64,000 nt of DNA, from contig CM055315.2 in assembly GCA_029255685.2 (NCBI GenBank), positions 29,579,501 through 29,643,500 of the forward strand. Direction: 5' to 3'. A program made the translations under genes and the position numbers. The stretch comes from Silene conica (Eukaryota; Streptophyta; Magnoliopsida; Caryophyllales; Caryophyllaceae). The notes under the pieces were generated by a model. The model did not search any database. It was not told where the DNA came from and was given only the letters and a program-made list of their open reading frames with translations. Positions 34,718 through 47,539 of this stretch are shown here, one piece after another (position 1 is the stretch's first letter; each line of letters starts with the position of its first letter).

Positions 34718-35474
34718 TTAGCATAATAATTTCAAAACATAAGCTTGATGTAGTGGCGGTCTTTCGATCTTTGCCTTGCCCGGCCTTTAAGAATACTGTA
34801 GAGAAAAAAATAGACAATGTTAACTAAAATTAGCATAATCAACAATACGACAACATGGCAAAAAACTCGATTTATAAGGCGTGCATTATGTTGCTCTTCA
34901 ACTTGGAAGTTGATTGATAAAGTCAATATTGTCAAAGATATTAATTAACCTCACTTAGTTGATAATAAAAAATCAAACAAATTACAGAACAAATGATGAT
35001 AATAAGGTACCATGAAATACGAAAATGGTTAGAGGGCGGATGGATTATATGAAACTCAGAACCTGTACTTCCGATACGTACAAAAGAAGAGAGTATTAAA
35101 AATAGGAGTAATTAACTTGATAAATATAAAACAACATGCATATATGATCACACTAAGATCAAATCATAGAGAAAACAAGAGAGAAATATAGGCACTCATA
35201 AATCATATACAAAGAACGAACGGTAAAAATCAAAGACAATAACTTTTTATTTATATACCGTGTTAATTTCTCATTTGTTTCCAACACATACTCTAAAATC
35301 ATTAAAATAAGCTACAACTATATTTCATGTTTTTGTATGTATGATATATTCTACAAACTATAGCTATTTAATTTAATTTAGGATTAATTTTAAGTGTTTT
35401 GTGAAAGTTGAAATTCTCGAAGCATTTCATAAATTTTATCTTTTCTTATTTTTATTTTGAAACCCCTTATTTCC
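34718..35474. other. A/T-rich intergenic DNA
   Basis: No gene, repeat family or RNA signature is recognised. Confidence 0.45.
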
Positions 35475-35994
35475 GGAATCCGTTTTCAAAATAATGCTCA
35501 AAAATAAAATAATTGTCGTTTTGGGTTGGAATTGAAAGTATTTGTCGAAATGGTGTCCACGTAGGCTCGATTTTTCGGAACCTGCTTGGCTTAAACACGC
35601 CATAGAAGATGGCGTGTTTCCTCACTAAGACACGCCATAGGGTATGGCGGGTTTAAATCTCTTAAGATTTTTAATAAGAAACAGAAACTTTGTAGACGCG
35701 TAGAAACTGAAGACCCGCCATAGCTTATGGCGTGTTTCATTAAGAAGACCCGCCATAGCCTATGGCGTGTTTAAGCAGTTTTTTTTTTTTTTTTTTTGAT
35801 AAGTTTGCACGGGTAGAAACTGAAGACCCGCCATAGCTTATGGCGTGTCTCTTGTACATAACCCGCCATTACCAATGGCGTGTTTAGGCTCGTTTTCCCG
35901 ATCCTACGTGGACACCATTTTGACAAATACTTTCAGAACCAACCCAAAACGACAATTTCTTTAATTTTCAGCATTATTTCAAAAAATCGTTCTT
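35475..35994. mobile_element. Foldback element carrying six GCCATAG..TATGGCG palindromes
   Basis: The outer arms (about 35475-35575 and 35885-35994) are inverted copies through AATTGTCGTTTTGGGTTGG and GGTGTCCACGTAGG. Between them lie six 26-28-base palindromes of the type ACACGCCATAGNNTATGGCGTGTT, at about 35593, 35628, 35711, 35746, 35824 and 35860. There are also two GTAGAAACTGAAGACCC blocks and a run of about 18 T. No frame and no clear target duplication were found. I do not recognise the family. Confidence 0.8.
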
Positions 35995-36125
35995 ATTTCC
36001 GTCACTAGTATTTATTTTCTAGACCAAAAAATATGTTCTCTAGCTATAAAATGTCATGCCGAATCCAATTATGTTATTAATTTTTTTCAAAAAGTCCGTA
36101 AGGTAGAATTCTCACAAGGTTCTCA

Positions 36126-38608
36126 CTAGTCATAAACCCGTGCAAATTGCACGGGTTGACATTTTATGTTATGTTTTATAGGATATTTGTTCTCTTTTAA
36201 GTTGAATACAAAGTGATATGTAAATGTTTTAAATTTTAGTATAGTAATATTAGCGATACTTTTACATTGATAAGTAAGATAGTACTACACTACTATAACT
36301 TCTCAAATATTACTTTATATAATTATATATATAAACTATAGTTTATGTTCAAAATTGACCCGTTAAATGACTCGTGTCTTAAAAAAAAACTCCGCTAAAT
36401 GTCACCTGTAAAAATATTGAAAATTGACCTACTAATAAATGACTCGTGTCTTAAAAGGACCCCGCTAATTTAAGGACAACCTTCGTCCAATGCGTACCTA
36501 TACTCTTAAATTAGATAAATCATAAATCAAGGAAATATATACATGAAAATAATTAATCATATGAAAATATGAATGATAAAATTATCACTAAATTAATTGT
36601 TATGTATTTTTCTGTATTATTACAAACTTCTCATAACTAATATCGTAAATTTTTTTAAGCATTAATTTTAGTATTATTGTTGTAAACTATAACTCGTTTT
36701 TTATTAAAATGTTATTTGTAGTTATTACTATTATTATTTGCATAAAATATTATTTTGAACTTCATAAGCAATTTTTTATTTATGAAATTTTTATTATAAA
36801 ATATAGTATTGATAAAACTAACTATTTTTTTTTAAATTGTAAACATTATAAGTCGTAAGCCTTATTTAATTGTTGTAATGTTATTTATAGTGGTACACTG
36901 CTGTTCTCATTGCAATATCCAAATAATTAATCCCGAAATAAAAGTGCTCTCTTTAACTTTATTACTTTTAAGCAACTAAGCAACTTAGTTGTTGCTTTTA
37001 TTTGTGTTATTCAACAGAATGTGTGTTATTTGTAATCACAATTTCTCATTTGTGACAGAGATATCCGTCACAAGCTTGTGACGGTTCCCTAGACTTATCT
37101 TATCTACACAAGTGGTAGAAACTTGACCCGTCATAAACTTATGACGGATATACCCGTCACAAGAGAGACTTATTTGTAATAATGTAAGTTACAAAGTGAT
37201 ATATAAATATTTCAAATTTAAGTATAGTAATATTAGAGATATTTCTACATGGTTGCATTGATAAATAAGATAATTCTACACTATTACACCTTCTCAAATA
37301 TTACTTTATACATTGCATTACAGGTTGAAATTTAACCCGCTAAAAACCCATGTTTAAAAAAATCTCGCTAAATTCATTGTTTTGTAATATTTTTGTATTA
37401 TTACTTTCACTATTGTATATCAAAAATTCATTTTAAACATTAATTTTAGTATTATTGTTGTAAACTATGACTTGTTTTTTATAAAAATGAAATTTCTGGT
37501 TAGTACTATTATTATTTATATAAAATATTATTTTAAACTTTTATTATAAGCAGTTCTTTATCTATGATTTTTTTATTATAAATTATAGTTATGATATATC
37601 TAACCTATTTTTGTTTAAATGGTCAATAATCCTATATGGTAAGCTTTATTTGATTGTTGTAATGTTTGTAGTAGTATACAGTATACTGAAAATTAATTCC
37701 AAAATAGAAGTGGTTTGGTTGTTGCTTTAATATATAGGATAATCAATAGGTAATGAGAAATAATTCAACCATATTGGAAATTAATTCCTATATTTGTATT
37801 TATAAATATCTAAATATGTTTTTTTGTTTCAAATGATGTTTTAGTGTAAGTTCTTTTTAAACAATTTACTAAATATAGCTATATATATGTCAAATCTAAA
37901 ATAATAATTATTTAATGAGCTTATATTTTTTTGTTTTACTTTATCATTAAGTGCTCATATATTAAAATTGTTTTTTTGGTGCGATCATATATTAAAATTG
38001 TAGACTATATTTTTACGGCATTACAAAAAGTATAAATTAATTGCATATAAAAGAAATTATTATAGAACATGGAGAAAACGGTGGGGCCTTGTATAAAAAT
38101 AAATTAAATAATGCACCTTCGACCAAGAGCGACACCACAGCTCTGTGCTTGTTGCTTTAATAAATTAGATTCTGGTATAGTTTTATTTATCTGTATTTCT
38201 AAATTTCTAAACATAATTGAATTCTTTTTGTTTTAATTAAAGCCAAAGATCAAGTGTATGCCTCTATTGTAAACAATTATTTCAAGATGGTATTTTCGAG
38301 ATGATGATTTCCTTTATTTTTTTTAATAACCCAAGTTAACAATTAAAATTATAAATAATTATTTTACCGAAATTAATCAATGGGCGATTTACATTAATCA
38401 CATACACGTATTGATTATTGAATAGTTGTATTACACAACTTGTAGACACATATACAAAATTTATTCTGTAAATTGAAGATGAATACAATTCTGAAAATAA
38501 AAAAAGAACATAGAACATGGTGGGACCCTTATTTAAGAAATATTAAAAATCTACTTTCAACCACAGAGCGCCACGTAGGCTCTGTGGTTGTTGCTTTTAT
38601 AGATTAGA
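36126..38608 (-). mobile_element. Helitron cluster: one 3' end with three stacked 5' ends
   Basis: The minus-strand 3' end is hairpin AACCCGTGCAATTTGCACGGGT, then CTAG (36126-36129), then T. Three minus-strand 5' starts follow: TCCTATATATTAAAGCAACA (37739), TCTAATTTATTAAAGCAACA (38169) and TCTAATCTATAAAAGCAACA (38608), each preceded by A. The body block 36180-36990 recurs in diverged form at 37180-37730, and the blocks ending at 38169 and 38608 share ACCACAG and AGCGNCAC words. This looks like related Helitrons inserted end to end or within each other. No Rep/helicase gene is seen. Confidence 0.6.
37040..37180. mobile_element. Miniature inverted-repeat element (GTCACAAGCTTGTGAC family)
   Basis: The arms TCTCATTTGTGACAGAGATA and the complement of TATACCCGTCACAAGAGAGA are inverted, each followed by a palindromic GTCACAAGCTTGTGAC or GTCATAAACTTATGAC stretch. 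At about 135-140 bp it is the shortest and clearest of the three copies. It sits at the junction between the two repeated Helitron bodies. Confidence 0.7.
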
Positions 38609-38635
38609 TTGTAAGGTGGTTCTCACCGGATCCCA

Positions 38636-38638
<3 letters not shown>

Positions 38639-38727
<89 letters not shown>
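38639..38727. repeat. (AT)n microsatellite, ~88 bp
   Basis: An uninterrupted AT dinucleotide run lies directly left of the large inverted-repeat element. GGTTCTCACCGGATCC on its other side resembles, in reverse, the element end that follows it. Confidence 0.97.
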
Positions 38728-38730
<3 letters not shown>

Positions 38731-38864
38731 CGAGGATCCTGTGAGGTTTACTTCTTAAATGAGAATTGAGGTCTATTCTTACATGATGATTGCATCTCAA
38801 CCATTGGATTTAATTGAGGTTTGTAACTTTGGTAAAGAAGACTTACACCTAAGATAATATTTTT

Positions 38865-39460
38865 TTTTCTCGAGATTTTTTTTATCAAATTTTTTTCTCG
38901 AAAATCTTTATTCGAAACTTTTTTTTCCGAAATTTTTTTGTCTCGAAACTTTTTTTTCTCCGAATTTTTTTTGAAACTTTTTTTTCTCCGATTTTTTTAC
39001 GAAACTTTTTTTCTCTCATACTTTTTTTTCTAACCTTTCTTCTCCGATTTTTTTTTCGAATCTTTTTTTTTCCGAAATTTTTTTTTCGAGATTTTTTTTC
39101 TCGACATTTTTGTTGAGATATTTTTATCAATTTTTTTCTCGAAAATCTTTTTTCGCAACTTTTTTTTCCGAAATTTTTTTGTCTCGAAATTTTTTTCAAA
39201 ACTCTTTTTCTCCGAAATTTGTTCGAAACTTTTTTTTTTCTCTGGATTTTTTTTACGAAAATTTTTTTTCTCCAACTTTTTTTTTGAACCTTTTTCCTCC
39301 GATTTTTGTTCCGAAATTTTTTTTTCCGATTTTTTTTTTCTCGAGATTCTTTTTCTCGAAATTGTTTCTCCTTGACATTTTTTTTTGAAATATTTTTATC
39401 AATTTTTTTTTTCTCGAGATTTTTTTTTCTTTTTTTTTCGTAATATTGTTTTGGAGAACC
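38865..39460. repeat. Degenerate TTTTTTCTCGAAA repeats
   Basis: Dozens of short units alternate runs of 6-9 T with CTCGAAA, CTCCGA or CCGAAA. Their complement forms the shorter arm at 42245-42365. Confidence 0.9.
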
Positions 39461-39474
39461 CGTGATATTTTATT

Positions 39475-42250
39475 GGTAACATGTGTATCTACGCATTTAA
39501 CCATGCGTATATACACATTTAAAGGTGTGTATCTACACATTTAGAGATGTGTATTTATGCATTTAAAGGTATGCATCTACGCATTTAGACACGTGTATCT
39601 ACGCAATTAAAGGTGTGTATCTACGCATTTAGACACGTGTATCTACGCAATTAAAGGTGTGTATCTACGCATTTAGACATGTGTATCTACGCATTCAAAC
39701 ACGTGTATCTACGCATTTAGTCATGTGTATCTACGCATTTAAAGGTGTGTATTTACGCATTTAAAGATGTATATATACACATTTAGAGGCGTGTATCTAC
39801 GCATTTAGAGATGTGTATCTACGCATTCAAACATGTGTATCTACGCATTTAGAAATGTGTATCTACACATTTAAAGGTATATCTACGCATTTAAACATGT
39901 GTATCTACGCATTTAGACATGTATATCTACGCATTTAGACATGACATGTATATCTACGCATTTAAACATGTGTATCTACACATTTAGCCATGTGTATCTA
40001 CGCATTTAAAGGTGTGTATCTACGCATTAAGAGATGCGTATCTACGTATTTAAAAAGGTGTATCTACACATTTAGCCATGTGTATCTACGCATTTAGAGA
40101 TGTATATCTACGCATTTAGCCATGTGTATCTACGTATTTAAAGGTGTGTATCTACGCATTTAGCCATGTGTATCTACGCATTAAAAGATGTGTATTTACG
40201 CATTTAACCATGTGTATCTAAGCATTTTCATATGTGTATCTACGCATTTAGCCATGTGTATCTACGCATTTAATGGTTAGTATATACGCATTTAGATGTG
40301 TATAGAAGTGTATCTACGTATTTAGATGTGTATCTACGTATTTAAAGGTGTGTATCTACGGATTTAGACATGTGTATCTACCCATTTAGAGATGTGTATC
40401 TACGCAATTAGTCATGTGTATCTACGCATTTAGCCATGTGTATCTATGCACTCAGAGATGTGTATCAACGCATTTAGAGGTGTGTATCTACGCATTCAAA
40501 AATGTGTATCTACGCAATAAAACATGTGTATTTACGCATTTAGAGATGTGTATCTACGCATTTAGAGATATGTAACTACGCATTAAGACATGTGTATCTA
40601 CGCATTCAAACACGTGTATCTACGTATTTTAAGGCGTGTATCTACGCATTTAGTCATGTGTATCTACGCATTTAAAGGTGTGTATCTACGCATTAAGAGA
40701 TGTATATATACACATTTAGAGGTGTGTATCTACGCATTTAGAGATGTGTATCTACGCATTCACATATGTGTATCTACGCATTTAGAAATGTGTATCTACA
40801 CATTTAAAGGTGTATCTACGCATTTAAACATGTGTATCTACGCATTTAGACATGTGTATCTACGCATTTAGACATGTATATCTACGCATTTAGACATGAC
40901 ATGTATATCTACGCATTTAGCCATGTGTATCTACGCATTTAGCCATGTGTATCTACGCATTTATTAAAGGTGTGTATCTACGCATTAAGAGATGCGTATC
41001 TACGTATTTAAAAAGGTGTATCTACACATTTAGCCATGTGTATCTACGCATTTAGAGATGTATATCTACGCATTTAGCCATGTGTATCTACGTATTTAAA
41101 GGTGTGTATCTACGCATTTAGCCATGTGTATCTACGCATTAAAAGATGTGTATTTACGCATTTAACCATGTGTATCTAAGCATTTAGATATGTGTATCTA
41201 CGCATTTAGCCATGTGTATCTACGCATTTAATGGTTAGTATATACGCATTTAGATGTGTATAGAAGTGTATCTACGTATTTAGATGTGTATCTACGTATT
41301 TAAAGGTGTGTATCTACGGATTTAGACATGTGTATCTACCCATTTAGAGATGTGTATCTACGCAATTAGTCATGTGTATCTACGCATTTAGCCATGTGTA
41401 TCTATGCACTCAGAGATGTGTATCAACGCATTTAGAGGTGTGTATCTACGCATTCAAAAATGTGTATCTACGCAATAAAACATGTGTATTTACGCATTTA
41501 GAGATGTGTATCTACGCATTTGGAGATATGTAACTACGCATTAAGACATGTGTATCTACGCATTCAAACACGTGTATCTACGTATTTTAAGGCGTGTATC
41601 TACGCATTTAGTCATGTGTATCTACGCATTTAAAGGTGTGTATCTACGCATTTAAAGATGTATATATACACATTTAGAGGTGTGTATCTACGCATTTAGA
41701 GATGTGTATCTACGCATTCAAACATGTGTATCTACGCATTTAGAAATGTGTATCTACACATTTAAAGGTGTATCTACGCATTTAAACATGTGTATCTATG
41801 CATTTAGACATGTGTATCTACGCATTTAGACATGTGTATCTACGCATTTAGACATGTATATCTACGCATTTAGACATGACATGTATATCTACGCATTTAG
41901 CCATGTGTATCTACGCATTTAGCCATGTGTATCTACGCATTTATTAAAGGTGTGTATCTACGCATTAAGAGATGCGTATCTACGTATTTAAAAAGGTGTA
42001 TCAACACATTTAGCCATGTGTATCTACGCATTTAGAGATGTATATCTACGCATTTAGCCATGTGTATCTACGTATTTAAAGGTGTGTATCTACGCATTTA
42101 GCCATGTGTATCTACGCATTAAAAGATGTGTATTTACGCATTTAACCATGTGTATCTAAGCATTTAAATATGTGTATCTACGCATTTAGCCATGTGTATC
42201 TACGCATTTAATGGTTAGTATATACGCATTTAGACATGTGTATCTACGCA
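39475..42250 (+). repeat. ~21-22-bp minisatellite with ~960-bp higher-order repeats
   Basis: About 125-130 units of the type CATTTAGACATGTGTATCTACG fill the region, varying mainly in the five bases before GTGTATC. A rare variant with GGTTAGTATATACG recurs at about 40275, 41233 and 42213, and the long stretches between match unit by unit. This defines higher-order repeats of about 958 and 980 bases; one extra 22-base unit explains the difference. Open frames here (MCIYAF..YLRI repeats) are by-products. Confidence 0.95.
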
Positions 42251-42499
42251 TTCGAAAAAAAAAAAGATAAAAAAATTTGAGAAAAAAACATTTCGAGAAG
42301 AAAAAAATTCCGAAAAAAACATTTCGAGAAAAAAATTACGAAAAAAAATATTTCGAGAAAAAGTCATTAACAAGGTAAACAAAGAAGGAGCTAGAAAAAT
42401 AAATAAGAAATTTATGCGAAACGAGTATACCTGTTAAGTTAATTCAAAACAAAGTATAAAACTGTATAAATAAAAGAAAATATGATTATAATCAACGAG

Positions 42500-42640
42500 G
42501 CTGTTGTAGAACAATGGTTAAAGATTAGTCTACTGATCTGGAGGTACTAGGTTCGACTCCTGCCGCTGGCGTCTTTTTTTTGATTAAATCTAACCAGAAA
42601 GTCGCGGGGTCGCGGGTTCGACCCCCACTGGAGTAGTGTT
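42500..42640 (+). other. Two tRNA-like / RNA polymerase III box-B segments
   Basis: GTAGAACAATGGTTAAAGAT followed by AGGTTCGACTCCTGCC (about 42507-42568) resembles tRNA A and B boxes. A second GGGTTCGACCCCCACT B box lies at about 42616. The arms do not fold into a complete cloverleaf, so these are tRNA-derived relics or SINE-type promoters rather than working tRNA genes. Confidence 0.35.
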
Positions 42641-42759
42641 TGGTTTTTTTGCTGAAATTGTACATTATCCACGTGGCATCATCTCTTGGTTCTTCTGTTG
42701 ATCTAATGGTTCTTATAGTAGACCTCAATCCTCATTTAAGATCATAGACCTCACATGAT

Positions 42760-43610
<851 letters not shown>

Positions 43611-43929
43611 CACTAGTACAAAAATCCCCTATTGCGTCAAGGGGATTACGTCGGTTCTAATATAACTGATGCAAATAGTACTTAATTTGGGCGGGAGTTC
43701 AATTTTACACTATAGACAAGTTATTTGCATAAGTTCTTAAAAAGGAACTGGCGTTTTTGAGTGAGTACATTTGCGTCCGTTGTTCTTGTAACTGATGCAT
43801 TTGACTAAAAATTGTTTTTTTTTGCTTCAGTTCATTTTTAAAATTGACGTATTTACCTATGAGCATTTGCTTCAGTTTCACATTAAAACCGACGTATTTA
43901 CTATAAATTAAAAAAAAAACGAGTTAATA

Positions 43930-45752
43930 ATAGGGCAAATGTTAAGGAATTCGAATAATACACTATTCTCTTCCATATTCAAAAGAAACCATTCCTCCGT
44001 TCAATTCCTCCGTTCGTCAGTTCGTCCGTTCGTCCATCTTCATCATCTTCATCAGTTCCTGCTTCTTCAACTTCAATTTCAACTTCACATACCTTCTTCA
44101 ATTCATCAGTTGCAAGAGTGTCGCTCAAAGCCTTGCTTTTTCGCCGATTAATGTAAGTTTTATTCGCTTATTTTGGCTTTAATTTCTCGTTTTAGTGACT
44201 AAATTGTTGTTGTTACTGGTAATTCATGTGCTGTAGAGTAAGTAATTAGCAATGAATTTGGTGAAAAGAATTAGGTTTAGACAGTTGATTAGTCTTAATC
44301 AGTATCGTGTCGAAAGACATTGTTGTGGAGGTTGGTCTGATGAGTAAATCTGAAAACAAAAGCATTGATAAGAAAGCATTAGAAACTAGTGTATAGTAAA
44401 GAGACAGAGGTGTTCATGTATTTAGTTGAGCATGCTTCGCGTGTTGGTTGGATGCAGCGTGAAGGAATACGAATTAGTTCAGTGGGATGTTTTTTTATCA
44501 GTGCAGGAGTAGTTTTAGTATCAGATTCTGAGGGTCTGCAAAATAAGCTAAGTAGCAGCTATTTTGATTGCTACTGGGATGCTGCGTTCTCAATTATTTT
44601 GAGTACAGTGGGGCATTTGGTGAGTGGGCTGGCAGTAGGACGCATATCTGCGGGTTGAAATGGAGCTGGAGTATGGGACTGTTGCGGACGTTCAGGGCAG
44701 TGTAGGGTTATATCTGTGTATCAGATGTTACCTTGAGTAGTTCCGAGCGCTCAGTACTATTGTCATTCTTAACGTGAATGGCAGAGTACTTGGGTCTGGT
44801 GCAGGACTGAAGGGGTCTGCTGCAGATTTTGCGGGTCTGTGGCTAGGACTGCAAAATTGGTATATCAGCCCTGGTCAGAACTGGGTCTGATAGAGGTAGT
44901 TTGTGGGGCACTGGCATTGCTGCTTTTCAATGTTCAGGTGAGGAGTATGGCACTGCAGACGTAGTGCGCAAAAGGTAGTGCAGGGGCATTTTATGACTGC
45001 GCTGAAGCACAGTAGCAGGCTGATGATGCAGGTCTGAAATGGGGCTGGGTCTGGTCTGCGTGCAGGGGGCTGACACTTGCTTGCTGCGTCTGCGTGCAGG
45101 AGTCGGGCAGATCTGAGAGCAGGCTGAATGTGTTGGTAGCAGCGCAGATCAGCGTACAACATCACAGGAGTGCAGAATGCTTATCAGGCTGCTCCTGTTT
45201 TGCTATTTAGGTGTAGCAATTAAGTGCTGGTAACGTGAGGTTGCCAGTAGCTGACTATAGCTGACATTCGTATGCTACAACGTTTCGGGTATGGCCAATG
45301 CTAAAGATTGGATGTGATTGGTGGGAGCTTAGAACGAAAGTCTACAAGGATCTTAGATTAATCTTAGATTATTTACGAATCCTTGTATTAGACGCAGTCT
45401 CATATGTATTTTGTTTTTGATATATATATACTTACCTTTTACGAAAAAAAAAGAATGCAGTGGTATGTAATGGTATGAGTAATAGAATAACATTATGAAA
45501 TGGTACGGTAGTAGCAGTGAGTAGTAATTCGCATGAACATAAGATACCATTGCCGGCTTCAACTTCAATAGGCCACTCCAATTCTCTCTATTTCTCTTCT
45601 CATTTCACTAACCCTCTCTCTCTATCAGTAAATATTTAACCTATGATATTAGTCTAATAAAAGCTATTATTCTATTTTTGTGACTCAGCATTCAATCTCT
45701 CTTTTATTTCTCACTAGTCTAATAAAAGCTATTATTCTATTTTTAGCGGTGT
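43930..45752 (+). other. CACTA 5' non-coding region
   Basis: About 1.8 kb lies between the terminus and the transposase ATG. It includes a C/T-rich leader (43975-44150) ending at a GTAAGT donor, and a G/C-richer stretch (44400-45280). The frames here (70-96 codons) resemble nothing known, so it is probably leader plus intron. A TCTAATAAAAGCTATTATTC word occurs twice near 45651 and 45719. Confidence 0.45.
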
Positions 45753-46832
45753 ATGGTGATGGCTATGAATAGGAGTTGGATGTATGGAAAGCGAGATTTC
45801 CATTTTATAGAACGGGTTAATGATTTTATCACGCATGCTATTGCACATCAAAAATTACATGGGGATGAGAAGCTACTCATTTGTCCGTGTAGCGTATGTA
45901 AGAACCGGGTAAAGGTAAGCTCTGTAACTATGCGGGAACATTTGCTAGTGAAGGGGTTTAAACCTGATTATCATGTATGGATATGGCATGGAGAGAAAGA
46001 CAGTGACATGGAAGGCACCTCAAATGCTGTAAATGAGGAGAACAAGTTTGACAATGTTGATGAATTTGAGATTCATGGTTTTGATTTTAATAACATTGGC
46101 AATGATAATGATGATAGTCATGATAAGGAAAACAACGTAGAGGGTGAGAATATTGATAGAATGATGGATGATTTAGAAAAAGATTTCATAGAATGTCCAG
46201 AAATGTTCCAGGAGCTAGTTGATGATTCTAAGAAACCATTATATCCGGGTTGCTCCAAATTCACCCGTTTATCAGCTTTGTTGAAGTTGTATACCTTAAA
46301 AGCGGAGAATGGATGGAGTGATAAGAGTTTTACCGCTTTAGTGCAACTTTTATCAGAAATGTTGCCAGAAGATAATGAGCTTCCATCTAATACTTATCGA
46401 TGTAAGAAAGTATTGTGTCCACTGGCTACGAGTTACCAAAAAATCCATGCCTGCTCTAATGACTGCATTTTGTTCTGGAAAGAATATAGTGACTTAGATA
46501 AGTGTCCACGATGGCAGCGAGGTACAAAGTCAACCATGCTAGCGATAAGAAGAAAGGGAGCCCAGTTAAGGTCTTATGGTATTTGCCAATTATACCGAGG
46601 TTAATGAGGTTTTTTGCAAATCCAAAGGATGCAAACTATTTGGTGTGACATCACGAAGAGAGAAATAAAGATGGTAAACTACGACATGTGGCAGATGCAC
46701 CCCAATGGAGAACAATTGATAGAACCTTTCGTGAATTTGGTGGAGAGCCTAGGAATTTAAGACTAGGGCTTTGTACTGATGGAATTAATCCTTTTGGGAC
46801 TCTTAGTACCCAACATAGCAGTTGGCCATTAA
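45753..46832 (+). pseudogene. CACTA tnp2 transposase, 5' part
   Basis: This gene encodes the transposase that binds and cuts CACTA ends in the nucleus. The frame begins at 45753; the MNRSWMYGKR start a few codons on fits the family. A transposase-associated domain spans residues about 6-80 (with CPCSVCKN and VWIWHGE). An acidic Asp/Asn/Glu linker follows, then the start of the tnp2 domain. A frameshift lies near 46515-46530, after DKCPRWQ; beyond it another frame continues with VLWYLPIIPRLMRFFANPKD. An in-frame TGA at 46646-46648 replaces the usual Trp before HHEE. The coding text goes on to GINPFGTLSTQHSSWP, where the retrotransposon inserted between the two ATTAA copies. The 3' part resumes at 57332. 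Confidence 0.9.
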
Positions 46833-47539
46833 TGTAAAACCCCTCGCGAAAGCGGAAATATAAACATACAAAAGTACCAAAATTGCAGCGGAATTAAAAC
46901 TTTTTAAAGAAAACAACAAGCGAGAAGTCTTAAACTGAAACAGAAACTGAAACTAAAATAAAACCAAAATAAATAAGTAACAGTTCTAAGTATCAAAACC
47001 AATATGTACATCAGCCTGGGATGGAACATCCCTACATGCACCAAAACGAAAGTAACACCTACGAGTCCAGCTAAACGATATAAGGTAAGTCATATGATGA
47101 CAGCAGGATCATCACTCGCTAGCTCTCGTGAACCCATCTCCAACCAGCATGTACCTACATACATGAAAACATGTACGCCACAATCAGTGGGGAGTGACTA
47201 GAGTTCTCCTAGCCACCTTTTGTGACAACACGTAACATATAAAACAATACAGAATACTCCAACATATAACAACATGTGAAGCATAAACATCTCATCATCT
47301 GATCTCTTACTAACATGCGATTACTGTGCACGGCTCTCAACCAACTTCATAAACAAATAGGAAGGAGAGCCGGTTTCCCTACTGGTTACCCAGTCGGGGG
47401 GTCTTTCAATCCAATTATTTATGAAACCGAATTCACAGTCATCCAATGCCTTGGATGATTTAACCACTAACATATAAACATCAATAACCTATTATGCATA
47501 TCTGACACTGTACCATCATCAAGGCAAACAGATATGAAA

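Noticed and set aside
38885-39540. Long Lys/Arg-rich and Phe-rich frames on both strands
   Set aside because: They are produced by the T-rich CTCGAAA repeat block. They have no domain and mirrored frames exist on both strands.
40590-40871. 93-codon frame of repeated MCIYAF/YLRI units
   Set aside because: It is a translation of the minisatellite. The unit length only by chance keeps the frame open.
39475-42250. CRISPR-like alternation of constant and variable segments
   Set aside because: Units are ~21-22 bp with no true spacers, variation is in a few bases only, and the genome is a plant.
42525-42728. 67-codon minus-strand frame containing GGRTRDP and AGVEPST words
   Set aside because: These words are the usual mistranslation of tRNA T-arm sequence (complement of GGGTTCGA), not a protein.
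44389-44658. 89-codon frame in the CACTA 5' region
   Set aside because: It is isolated, has no recognised domain, and lies in the leader/intron zone of a transposon.
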